From Nothopassalora personata (lineage: Eukaryota > Ascomycota > Dothideomycetes > Mycosphaerellales > Mycosphaerellaceae): DNA of 64,000 nt. The notes under the pieces are model-generated. The model saw only the letters and a program-made list of their open reading frames with translations. It was not told where the DNA came from and did no database searches. Made by a program: the position numbers and the translations under genes. Position 1 is the stretch's first letter, and every line of letters starts with the position of its first letter. The stretch lies in assembly GCA_033816765.1 (NCBI GenBank), contig CM066290.1:3844001-3908000 (forward strand), given 5' to 3'. Below are positions 20,455 to 30,517 of this stretch, piece after piece.

Positions 20455-21043
20455 CTTGTATGTCAAGCTGAATGGCAAAGTGAGGCCTTGGGCTGGTTGG
20501 AAGTTGGTCCAACGTCCAGTATCAGTATGTGATAAGGATGCACGCTATGGCGTATAGCTTGGTGTTTCTGCCAGATAGGTTAGCTGGTGTTGCTTGCTTG
20601 AGAAGAGGAAGTCTTTGTTTATGTTTGTGGAATGTGGCTCTGTAGACGTCATGGCACCGTCGCATGTGCTTACCAGAAGACTACTGAAGATGACCAGATG
20701 AGTGTCCCCTTGGCTCGTGTCGCTCGCAAGCAGGTAAGAGTGAGGGTGAAGGTGAGGGTTCTGAGCTGAATGTGTCAGTGGGAAGAAAAAATAATGTGAC
20801 GGGTCAAACGGTGATAGTCACGGATGGAAGTCGCCAAGAGCCGAAAATTAGTTCTATGCAATCGAGCTTTGTGCCGCTGCGGGCTCCCGTCCGGGCTCCC
20901 TGCGCTCACAGCGAATGCTGCCAATTGATGATAGTCTGGGTAATATGCGGTACCAATACCTGTGCCAATGCGATGCTGCAACGATGTGGTGAATTCAGGT
21001 GACCAGGTGAAGTGGGGAAAGTTTCTAGCACTAGCTGTGTAGG
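20455..21043. other. Intergenic, Argonaute promoter and 5' leader
   Basis: No gene seen. Purine-rich runs occur (gagtgagggtgaaggtgag near 20740). The solo LTR begins at its right edge, about 600 bp upstream of the Argonaute start codon. Confidence 0.5.
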
Positions 21044-21048
21044 CGCCG

Positions 21049-21284
21049 TGTGAAACTAGTGGAGATGGAAGTTTGGAACTAGGGTATTAAGTCTGGAAAT
21101 CAGGGTATGAAAAACCATGTTTATTACCAGTAGTGGCACCCTTAAGGTGCTTATATAAGTCTTCTTTTGATAAGAGGCCCTCAATCCCTGTAATTCAGGT
21201 GCCTAATCTCATTTCCCAAGGACAAGTAATTACCACACTCAATCAGGTTATGTCACCCTCAAAACCTGCTCCTGGCGCTTTACA
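21049..21284 (+). mobile_element. Solo LTR of the same gypsy family, with 5-bp target site duplication
   Basis: Begins TGTGAAACTAG and ends TTTACA (TG...CA termini). It is flanked by the perfect direct repeat CGCCG at 21044-21048 and 21285-21289. It is the inverted counterpart of the LTR at 2092-2340, lacking only a 13-bp block. There is no internal retroelement sequence, so it arose by LTR-LTR recombination. Unlike the LTR of the long copy it keeps C and G at most variable positions. Confidence 0.9.
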
Positions 21285-21289
21285 CGCCG

Positions 21290-22392
21290 ACAAGCGCGGT
21301 GCGTGCATGCAGATAGAACTATCTAGTCTTACGCATCGTGGAAGTCGCGTCTGTATCGTGAGCTCTGATTCGACAGTAGGAGGGAGGTGCCATCAGCGAG
21401 ACATCTAGAACTATCGACAACGGGCGGAACTTGAGCAAGGGTCCGCGTCAGTCTCGTGTCATGTTCGTGTGCACTCCCGAGACATCCTTGCATTCCACCC
21501 ATCACGAAGAAAGCGCGCTCTGGGCTGCCGTGTCTCAAGCATTTCACGATCAAAACCTAGGCTGACCACAGTCAAAGCCTAGGCTAGCTGGCGATACACC
21601 CACACCGACGCTCTGAAAAAAGCCCCCTGCCATTTTGTGTATCCTGCAAGTCATCTGTTGTCACACATGCGGCACGGGCAGCTGCAACGTCCGTGTCACC
21701 ACAACCAGACTGATGGACCTTTCCAGATGGACAACGCCCTGACACTAGTATGGGAAGCAGTGTGCGTGCAGCCACGTCAAGAAAATCGACCAGCATCATC
21801 TGTTCATGTGTGCAGCCCACGCTGCAGCGACGACGGGTGAATGTCGCCAAGATGTCGCGGATTTCGGTACCTGCAGCGACCGCCTGGCATGGACGGTTTG
21901 CACATTCCAAGGGGCGTTGACTTTCGGTTACCTGGGTGAACCCGGTGAGTTGTGCATGCCCGTGAGGAACACCTCGAAGGACAAGCGACACATATGGACT
22001 GTATGCCATTGTTACACCTGTCGTGCTTCGAAACGAGACATTCCTTACCACAGCCGAACCTTGGGGTCAGGCTGGCGACTTTTTTCGATTAGTCTGCCGG
22101 CACGCATGCACGACATCTCAGATTGTCCCCGTTTTCTGACGGGCAACGCATCCTATGCCTTTCAAAATCACCACATCCCCACCCATTGGCGTTTGAGAGT
22201 ACTTATGCACAAGCAGGTGCCCATAACGCCCCTTCACTTTTGGGCGTATGCATCAAAGGACCTTCATCAGCTGCACCTGGTCGCACCAGGATCACAAGAA
22301 CAGAAAGAAAGGAGCATCAGGAAAGTCAAATTGACCAGATACGCACCCTGCCCTGTTCCCAGTCCCCAACTCAACTGCGTTGCACACCTGCA
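21290..22392 (+). other. Intergenic, upstream region of the glucanase gene
   Basis: About 1.1 kb without a convincing gene. Frames on both strands (for example 155 codons at 21584-22051 minus) have no recognisable domain and are likely shadows. Acts as 5' region of the GH81 gene and may contain the edge of former retroelement insertion. Confidence 0.4.
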
Positions 22393-25300
22393 ATGACAGA
22401 TATGCCCTTCGTTATGGGCAACATTCGCTTCGGCCGTCAGGCACCGTACGCTCTTTTACTGATCGCGCTTTTGCAGGTTACACCGAGCTACGGCCATCCC
22501 GTCGTCGGCGGTCAGTCGTGAATGCTAGCCAATGTGTCGAACTTGCCACTGATACTACGTACAGATCCGCCACGACATGAGCAGTCCCTCGATGATGTTC
22601 AGTATCTGGCTACTCCAACAGTCACGGTCCCTTGCAGCACAGACCAACTATCTCACGCAGTCGAGCAAATCACAAATCCTGTGCAGCAGATCTCTGATGG
22701 GCAGGTACAGGTACACATCCCAACGTCGATTGTACCAACCTCATCGCTCGCCGTCGTGCTTCAAGCCCCCGATGGACAGCTGCAACAACCAATACCATCT
22801 TCATATGGCTTCACGCGTACCACAAGCTCCACCACAAGCTCCACCCTCCTTCAGCGAGATTTGTCCACAAACATGCTGGCACAATCAATTACCACGACAA
22901 TTCCTGATGGTTCCTTGACCTCGCTTTCGAGCTCTGCGGTACAAACGGTGTCTGAAGAGGGCCCAAGCAGCCTTGCTGGTAGCACCGAGACCTCGCCCGA
23001 GACATCGGGTAATCCGACTTCTCAACCTTTTGCTACATCCGTTCCAACTGCAACCAGCAGTCTGGCGCTTATCGATGTTGGCACTTTGACTGATGTGCAG
23101 CCAACTGCCACATCAGCCGTGACCGAGCTGTCAGCGAGCAACATATTCCAGCCCATCGCCACGAATGCACCACCTGGACAGCTACAACGACGGGCGGATC
23201 ACCCAGTACCCAGGCTTGAAATTCAGCCCCAGGACCACAAGCTGCAAACGAACAAGTTCTATTCTTCCCTATTCTTAGCAAACCAGACCTCCGCTGTCTT
23301 CCTGTTCCCATACAGCGTTGCATGGGTCAGGGGAGGTGGCAACATCGGCAGCTGGGGTCTTGGTATCTCCCATACAGACGCGAGTAACTACAGCTTCAGT
23401 CCTCCAAAATTTGATAGCAATACCGGCTTCCGACTTGACGCGGGAGAGTCGTCGTACTTCTACAGTCCTTTGGGCCAGCACTCTATCATTCTCTCTGCTT
23501 CGGAACTTACAAACACGAGTGCAGGAAGGCCAGAATTGACCACCGAAGCGCTGGAATGGGGCTCCGTCACCGCGAATCTGTTCCCAATCGGCTGGCAAAC
23601 ACCTGTCATCAAGTCCTCTCTGGTCCAGGGCTTATCGTTCATCACAGGGAACTACAACTGGGGCACGCCCCTCATCCAGACCAGCATCGGTTTTCAAGAG
23701 ATCACCTACCTCGGCGCCGTGGTAGACAACATAACGTTCAAGTATTCGTTGCTGCTCAAAGATCACACCACATGGCTGATGTATGTGACTCCTGACCAGA
23801 CTCTATGCCCGGAGTATGCTGTCAACTCGTTCACTGCCGTCGACAATTCTTCCGCCTCGAGCTTGCAAGGATATTCTGGGTTTAGCGGTCTGATACAGAT
23901 AGCCAAATTGCCCTCAAATTCTAGCGGCTCGTACTCCGACCCACAGTCAGTTTACGATGAGGCAGCTGGTGCATATGCCACGACTGTCAATATCACGGGC
24001 ACTGTAGAGGATACGACAGGCACATACTCACTGTCCTGGACCAAGGCAGGCAACCAGGAACGGACCCTGCTCATGTTCGCGCTGCCTCATCATGTGGCAT
24101 CTTTGAGTTATGATACTCAAGGTGGCCTCACGTCCTTGCAACTACAGACCACTGTCAAAGGTACAGCCACTGCAATCAAAGGCGATCGTTGGACGTTGCA
24201 GGAGACCAACCTTCCCATCAGTATGGGCTTCGCTCCGTGGACGCCATCACCACCTCGCAGCATCAAATCTGTGTCGTCGTCCGCCGCTGACGCGATCTAC
24301 AGCGCTGGACTCACTGAGTTATCCCAAATTCCCGGTATCGTAGAACAAGCAGACCAGGGAAGCTTCTATTACGACGGCAAGGCACTGGCGAAATTTGCTG
24401 CCATGGTATACACCCAGAATGACATCGTCGGGAATAAGACTTTGGCCTACTCCGGTCTACGAGACCTCAAGGAGTCCTTTGAGCAACACGTCAACGGCAC
24501 ACAGAGATATCCGTTGGTCTACGACGAAGCCTGGGGAGGCGCCGTCAGCAATGCTTCATATGGCGTGACCGATAGCGCTCAAGCGGTTGGGATGGATTTT
24601 GGCAACACGTATTACAACGACCACCACTTTCACTTTGGCTATTTCGTGTACACTGCCGCTGTCATAGCATATCTCGAGCCTGACTGGCTGACTGAGAGGA
24701 ATGTGGCATGGGTCAATACTTTAGTCCGGGACTACGCCAACTCCATCGTTGATGACGAGTACTTTCCCTTCTCGAGAGCTTTCGATTGGTACCACGGCCA
24801 CTCCTGGGCGACTGGGCTCTTCGACCAGGCTGACGGCAAAAACCAAGAAAGCTCAAGCGAAGACTGCATGGCAAGCTACGCCATCAAGATGTGGGGACAA
24901 GTCATCGGCGACGAGAACATGATGGCGCGCGGCAACCTCATGCTCTCGATCCAGGCGCGAGCATTGCAGATGTACTACCTCTACGAGAGTGACAACACTG
25001 TCCAACCCGCAGAGTTCATCGGCAACAAAGCCGCAGGCATCCTGTTCGAGAACAAGATTGACCACACCACTTTCTTCGGCGCACTCCCGCAATATGTGCA
25101 AGGCATTCACGCGATCCCAATCATGCCTTTCAGCACTTTCATCAGGACTCCCGCGTTTGTCCAGCAGGAGTGGAGTGCGTACTTCTCCAACAGGACTGAC
25201 GGGACGAACCGCTATATCGACACTATCGAGGATGGCTGGAAGGGAATTTTGATGGCGAATTATGGCATTGCTGATCCGACGTCGTGCTACAACTTCTTTG

Positions 25301-25401
25301 GTGATTCGACTTTTCAGGCTAAGTTTCTTGACGGAGGTGCATCGAGGACTTGGTACCTTGCGTTTTGTGCTGGTCTTAGTGCCGCGCAAAATGGCGTTTG
25401 A
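22393..25401 (+). CDS. ENG1: GH81 endo-1,3-beta-glucanase, secreted (984 aa)
   Basis: Exon 1, 22393-22510, carries the signal peptide (core APYALLLIALLQVTPSYG). A 54-bp intron (GTCAGT to ACAG) joins in phase 1 to exon 2, 22565-25401. Residues about 40-225 are a Ser/Thr/Gln-rich linker, probably O-glycosylated, before the GH81 beta-sandwich and (alpha/alpha)6 domains (about 230-975). Catalytic-site features match the family: D725 in YYNDHHFHFGYF (general acid), and E801 and E805 in NQESSSEDCMA; YDEAWGG is at about 692-698. The enzyme hydrolyses beta-1,3-glucan. In yeasts Eng1 works in cell separation; in filamentous fungi, in wall remodelling and spore release. No GPI signal or glucan-binding module at the C-terminus. 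Three in-frame ATGs lie at 22393, 22402 and 22414, so the exact start is uncertain by up to seven residues. Confidence 0.92.
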
Positions 25402-27194
25402 GAAGCGATGGTCAGATCGAAGGCGTTGGATCCAGTCGTCTTCATGAAATCAGCGAGTCTCGAGCATTACAGCGAAGGAAGGGGCGTTTGGAGTCAAAGT
25501 GCGCAACATCAGATACCAAATCATGAATGACTTTTTCGACGTACGATACGCGTGCTTCTCCTATCTCCACTTCTCCAATGTACTACATTCTCCATTACCA
25601 CGAAGAGACGCGCGCAACAGCTTGACGAGATCCTGCTCCCGTGGACATGTTCCTTTCCGAGTGTCGAACGGACACTGCATCTGTCGTTTCGAGCCCTGCA
25701 TTTCCATTACCCGTCAACCACCACCCCTTTAATCTCAAGCTCGGCCTCACCATAATAGCCCAAGCAAAAAACCCCCCCCCCCCCTCATTCCCGCGCTGCC
25801 TCCAGAGCACCTCACCGCCCACATCGTCCAAAACATCATCCAGACCAAACTCCAAGGGCCAGCGACCCAGTCTAAGTCTGTCGCCGCTCCGCCCAAAGGA
25901 ACCGTACCCCCAGAATCCCTACGAAAAACCCACAATCTCTAGTGATCCCCTGCATACCACGACGACGACGACGACGACGCAAAACCCTTCTTATAGTATC
26001 GCCATAATCCTCGCTCGCCGACGCCACGCAGCTACGCTCTCGCTCTCGCTCTCGCAGATTCGAGCAGGAACGACCCCTGCAGCCTGCTCCAGCAGTAAGT
26101 AGCACAAAGAGAGCGAAGCGGCGCTCGGCCCCGACGCACTTGGTCACTAGTAGTCTACGCTTATGTTCCATGCTCTTCTGAATCCGCTTTCTGATTCCAG
26201 GCTGGCATCAGCCTGCGAGTAGTAGACTCTGCAGTATAGTCCAATATCTGACGGGAAAGAAGGTGTCCCCGCCCCCTTCGACAATTCAACTACATCACAG
26301 AGTCGTCCCACAGCTCTGCGCGGCAAGGGGCCCCACGAGGATTTTCAAGGATTGACAGAAGATGATTTGGGCAGTTTCCAGAACACGGGGAAAGCTCCGA
26401 ATACCTTCAAGACCTCCCACAGAGATGTCAGCATATTGCCGGCTGGCGGAAGTTGGGGGAGACTGTTGAAGGCGAGGATCTTGGACAACCTGGCTTGGCC
26501 GACACGGCCTGTATCAAAGTTTGGAGCTCGTTGTAGTGCGCGAAAGCCTGTTTCATGACAACGTACACTGCAGGGTTGTCTGGTAAAGTGTTCAAGCCGT
26601 TGGGAGGACTCGACCAAGTCACACCGCAGTAGGTCGATAAGGGCTGAAGCGCTGTATGGCATCAGCTCTTGTCCCTGACTCCTGAAACGGCAAAGAGAGC
26701 TGGGCGGGAAGGCTTGAAATCATGCATATCATCCATTCTCATACACCACACTGATTGACCGCTTGCAGTAATCATACACATTCTCTCTCATCCTCAAACT
26801 TTCACACACATCTACCACGAAAGCCATACTCCACCACATCTACTAGTCCGGTGTCATCGCAGGTAATCATAGGTCGATTGAAAGTCGGGCTGAAAAGTGT
26901 GCTCGGTAGTGGTAGCAGTAGTGTAACAGTCGTACTAGCTCATACGGAACATATTGAGCTCGGTAAAGGGGTATCGCAGTAAGTCGTACGCCATCGAACC
27001 AGTTACCAAGGGCAACATGGCTGTAAAGCAGAAAAAAGAGGCCTCACAATTCGATTGCCGAGTTGAGCACCAGACGCCAGTAAAGGCATGGCGAATCAGC
27101 GAACCATTGCTTGATGAGGAAGATTGTGAAGAGGCCGTCGAGCTCCACCAGTTGGCCAGCGACCCGGACCTGAGTAAGGTACACGGTTAGCTTT
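25402..27194 (+). other. Intergenic 1.8 kb with simple-sequence tracts
   Basis: Holds a C13 run (25772-25784) directly after A6, a (GAC)n-like run (about 25960-25980) and CTCTCG repeats (about 26035-26055). A minus-strand patch (26370-26640) reads like coding sequence in pieces (NGLNTLPDNPAVYVVMKQAF, then another frame with SLWEVLKVFGAFPVFWKL) and may be a relic; no family recognised. The right end is 3' of PAB1. Confidence 0.4.
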
Positions 27195-29606
27195 CTAAGC
27201 CTCAGTATCCTTGGTCTCCTCAACACCTGGGTTGAGGTTCTCGGTACCGTTGGGCTGAGCCTCGTTCTGGCCTTCACCAGATGGACCGTTGTGGTTCTTG
27301 AGGTACTCGTCGTACACGTTGAGGGCCTCTTGAACCTTCTCGCGGAGAGCGTTGTCGTCACCAGTCCTGCGAACAGTTAGCATAATGTCAAAAGGTAGCT
27401 GCTTGGAGGTCAGCACTTACAGTCCGATGAGCTCCTCGTTGTCCATCTCGAGCAGCATACCGGTGATCTTGCCGGCGAGCTCAGGCTGCTGGGCGTGAAT
27501 CTTTGGGTAGAGTGCCTCGCCGAGCATCTGCTTCTGCTGGGCTGGTGGAGCTTGGCCGAGAGCGTTGAGGTCGATGCCAGCGGCTTGTCCGCGTGGATTG
27601 CCTGCACGACCGCGTGCCTCACCGTCGCGACCCATACCAGACTGCATACCACCGCGCTGACCACCAAAGCCGCCGCGGCCAGATGGCATACCGCCAGGCT
27701 GACCCATCTGTGGTGGCATACCGGGCATGCCTGGTATCATACCGGGCATCATTGGCATGCCGGGCAATGGTCCACCGCGACCGGCACCACGTCCGCCCAG
27801 AGCAGCTTGCTGCTGAGCAGCCTGCATGAGCTGAGCGTAGGCCTGTGGGTTGCCGCCGTAACCTTGTGGGAAGCCCATCTGTGGTGCCATGCCGTAGGGG
27901 ATCTGTGGCATCTGGGGTTGACCACGACCACCTTGCTGTGGGAAACCACCACGACCACCCTGCTGAGGCATACCCATGAATGGCATCTGCGGCATCTGGC
28001 CACGACCGCCCTGAGCTGGGATCATCATGGGCTGACCGTTGGGACCCATGAACATCTGTGGTTGCATGAACTGTGGTGGAATAACACCAGCGGGACCCTG
28101 CTGCTGCATGCGAACTTGATTGCGAGCCTGGATGCTGGCCTCAAGCTGGCTCTTGCGGACCTCCTTACGCTGCGCCAGAGCCACGTAAAGTGGCTTCCCG
28201 TGGACCATCTTCTGGTTGAGCTCGGTGACGGCCTTGGTAGCCTCGTCTGGGTTCGAGAAGCAGACGAAACCAAAGCCCTTGCTCTTGCCGAGGACCTTCT
28301 TCTCGCCGCCAATGGTGATGGTATCCAGCTTTTTGGTGACATCCCCCACGTCATCCTCCTTCTTCTCGCCCGCTTCCTTCTTGTCACCCTCCTCCTTCTT
28401 CTCCTCACCATCGCTCTTCTTCTCCCCGTCGGACTTCTCCTCATCCTTCTTCGAGGCAGCGACCTCATCGGCTGGGATGGTATCGCGCATGACCTTCGCG
28501 GAAGTGATGGCGCCGTATGGCTCGAAGATCTTGCGGAGTTCGTCGTCATCAATCTCATCGGCTAAGTTCTTCACGTACAGGTTGACGCCCTGGTACTTGG
28601 CGCTCTTCTCCTGGCGCTGAGCCTCGTACTGCTTGCGCAGCTCCTCCTCACGCTCGTGCTTTTTCTGAGCACGGCCGACGTACAGAGCCTGACCCTTGAA
28701 GTCGGAACCGTTGAGCTCATCAACAGCCTTGTTGGCATCCTCATGGCGGATGTAATTGACGAAGCCGAAGCCGCGCGATTTGCCCTCCTGGTCGTGTGCG
28801 AGCGAGGCAGAAGTGATGTCGCCGTACTTCTCAAAGAGTGCGCGGAACTCGTCATCGGTCGCCTCAACGTCGATGTTCTTGACGTAGATGTTGGTGAAGT
28901 TCGCCTTCATCTCCTCGAACTTGCTCATGCGATCCTTCTTGGGGATGTGGTGGCCGACGAAGACCTTCTTCTCGTTCAAAAGCATGCCGTTAACAGACTT
29001 GATGGCCGAGTTCGCAGCTTCAGCAGTCTCGTAGTGGACGAAGCCGTAGCCCTTGGAGTTGCCGTGCTCGTCCTGAGCAACCTTGCAGGAAAGGATGTTG
29101 CCGAAAGCAGCGAAGGTGTCGTGAAGAGCCTTGTTGTCGATTGCGCCGTCCAGGTTCTTGATGAAGACGTTACCCTGACCAGTCTTGCGCAGAGCTGGGT
29201 CACGCTGGGACCACATGATGCGGCATGGCTTGCCCTTGATCAAGGTATAGTTGAGCTCCTCGAGTGCACGCTCACCGTCGTTGGCGCTGTTGTAGTTGAC
29301 GTAGGCGTAGCCGAGCGAGCGGCGGGTGACGGCGTCACGGCAGACACGGATCGAGGCGACCTGGCCGATGGAGGAGAAGAGCTCGAAAAGCATGGCCTCA
29401 GTGACGGAAGGGTCGAGCTCACCGACATAGAGCGAGGCCGAGTTCGGGTTGGCGTTGGTGGGGGCGGCCGAGGTGGGAGTGGGTATGTCGTTCACGTCGT
29501 TACCGGGAGCTGCGAGGGTGGTGTTGACCTGGTTGCCGTTGGTGGCAGCAGCGTCGGGAGAGGAGGCCTGTCCGGCAGGGGAGGTCGCGTTCTGCACGTC
29601 AGACAT
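27195..29606 (-). CDS. PAB1: Poly(A)-binding protein, four RRMs plus MLLE (785 aa)
   Basis: Exon 1 is 29606-27421 and exon 2 is 27366-27195, with a 54-bp intron (GTAAGT to GCAG, branch CTAAC, phase 2) inside the MLLE domain. RRM1 starts near residue 58 ([11 protein letters not shown]), RRM2 near 146, RRM3 near 239 and RRM4 near 341 ([13 protein letters not shown]). RRM4 is split by a 60-65-residue Lys/Glu-rich insert (about 376-440) before its RNP1 [10 protein letters not shown]. Then a Met/Gly/Gln-rich linker (about 490-670) leads to the MLLE peptide-binding domain (about 680-750), where ALYPKI and [11 protein letters not shown] are diagnostic. It binds mRNA poly(A) tails, supports translation and controls deadenylation. 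All RNP motifs are intact. Confidence 0.97.
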
Positions 29607-30517
29607 GTTGCGCGACGGGTGGTGAGTCTATTTGGAGTGGAAATGTCAGATGCGCCTTCTCTTTTCAGGTGTGTGGAGAGGGGGAGACGGTGGGGAAGGT
29701 GGTATTGTTGTGCGCTTTGGTGCGTGGACAAAGAGCTTTTTGAGGGCGGTTGAGCGTACAAATTCTTGGCTGCGGACTCTTTTTTGGTGGATGGCGAGAT
29801 CGGACAATTGACGAGCTGCGCGTGATTGTCAACCTGCACGTCGCTGGGTGATAAAGGAGGCGACGTTTGCTGCGGCGGTGATGTACTCACAAGTCGTGTG
29901 CCTGGGAAGATGTCTCGTTAGGGCGCCGGGCAGGATTGGTGGTGAGAGCCGACTGCGTGACAGCCGGGACGGGTTTTTTGATGAATTTTCACGTTTTTTT
30001 GGACCTGATCTCCGAGTGTACGAGCAGAAGGGGATAACCTGCTGGTGTTGGGTGCGCGAAAGAGGATGACTTGAGGATGGACGGTGCAAGCAGGAGCGTA
30101 GATCAGCCAACGTGCCTGACAAGAAAACTTGCCGCCAAGCCATCCCTCTTTCTCCTGTAGACTGTCAGCGGGAAGGTCCGTGAGCAGGGATTCTCGGCCG
30201 CACCCGGCTAAGCGTGTCGCGCTTGCGAAGATGACATCGTCGTGCATGAACAGCGATATACAGCACGACACCAGAATATCACTTCCCTCATTCGAGGAGG
30301 ATGGTTCTCAAAGCAAGGTCTTTTGATCGGCGACATATATGCACCGTCCTTTTGGAGGCCCTGCCGCGAAGGGGTGGGCAAAGGCACATAGAAAGGTATA
30401 GCTTCAAAGGTTCTCATTGTCCAAATCCATGCTGGGTATCTTTCGCTATCAATAACGAACGCCTTGTGACATGCAACGCATACTCTTCAAACATATGCTT
30501 GATCGATTGCCGCTCAA
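29607..30517. other. Intergenic, PAB1 5' region and BRAP2-like 3' region
   Basis: The 5' leader and promoter of PAB1 lie at the left; the 3' end of the next minus-strand gene at the right. Pyrimidine-rich on the minus strand near the PAB1 start. No gene seen. Confidence 0.5.

Noticed and set aside
20730..20765. Interstitial telomere repeat (gtgagggtgaaggtgagggtt)
   Set aside because: The units are irregular (GTGAGG/GTGAAG), not TTAGGG; simple purine-rich sequence.
21584..22051. 155-codon minus frame upstream of the glucanase
   Set aside because: No domain, no splice logic, and rare-codon-like composition; treated as chance.
28656..29753. 365-codon plus frame opposite PAB1
   Set aside because: It is antisense to the well-supported RRM1-RRM3 coding sequence; its Leu/Val/Asp composition is a mirror of that codon usage.
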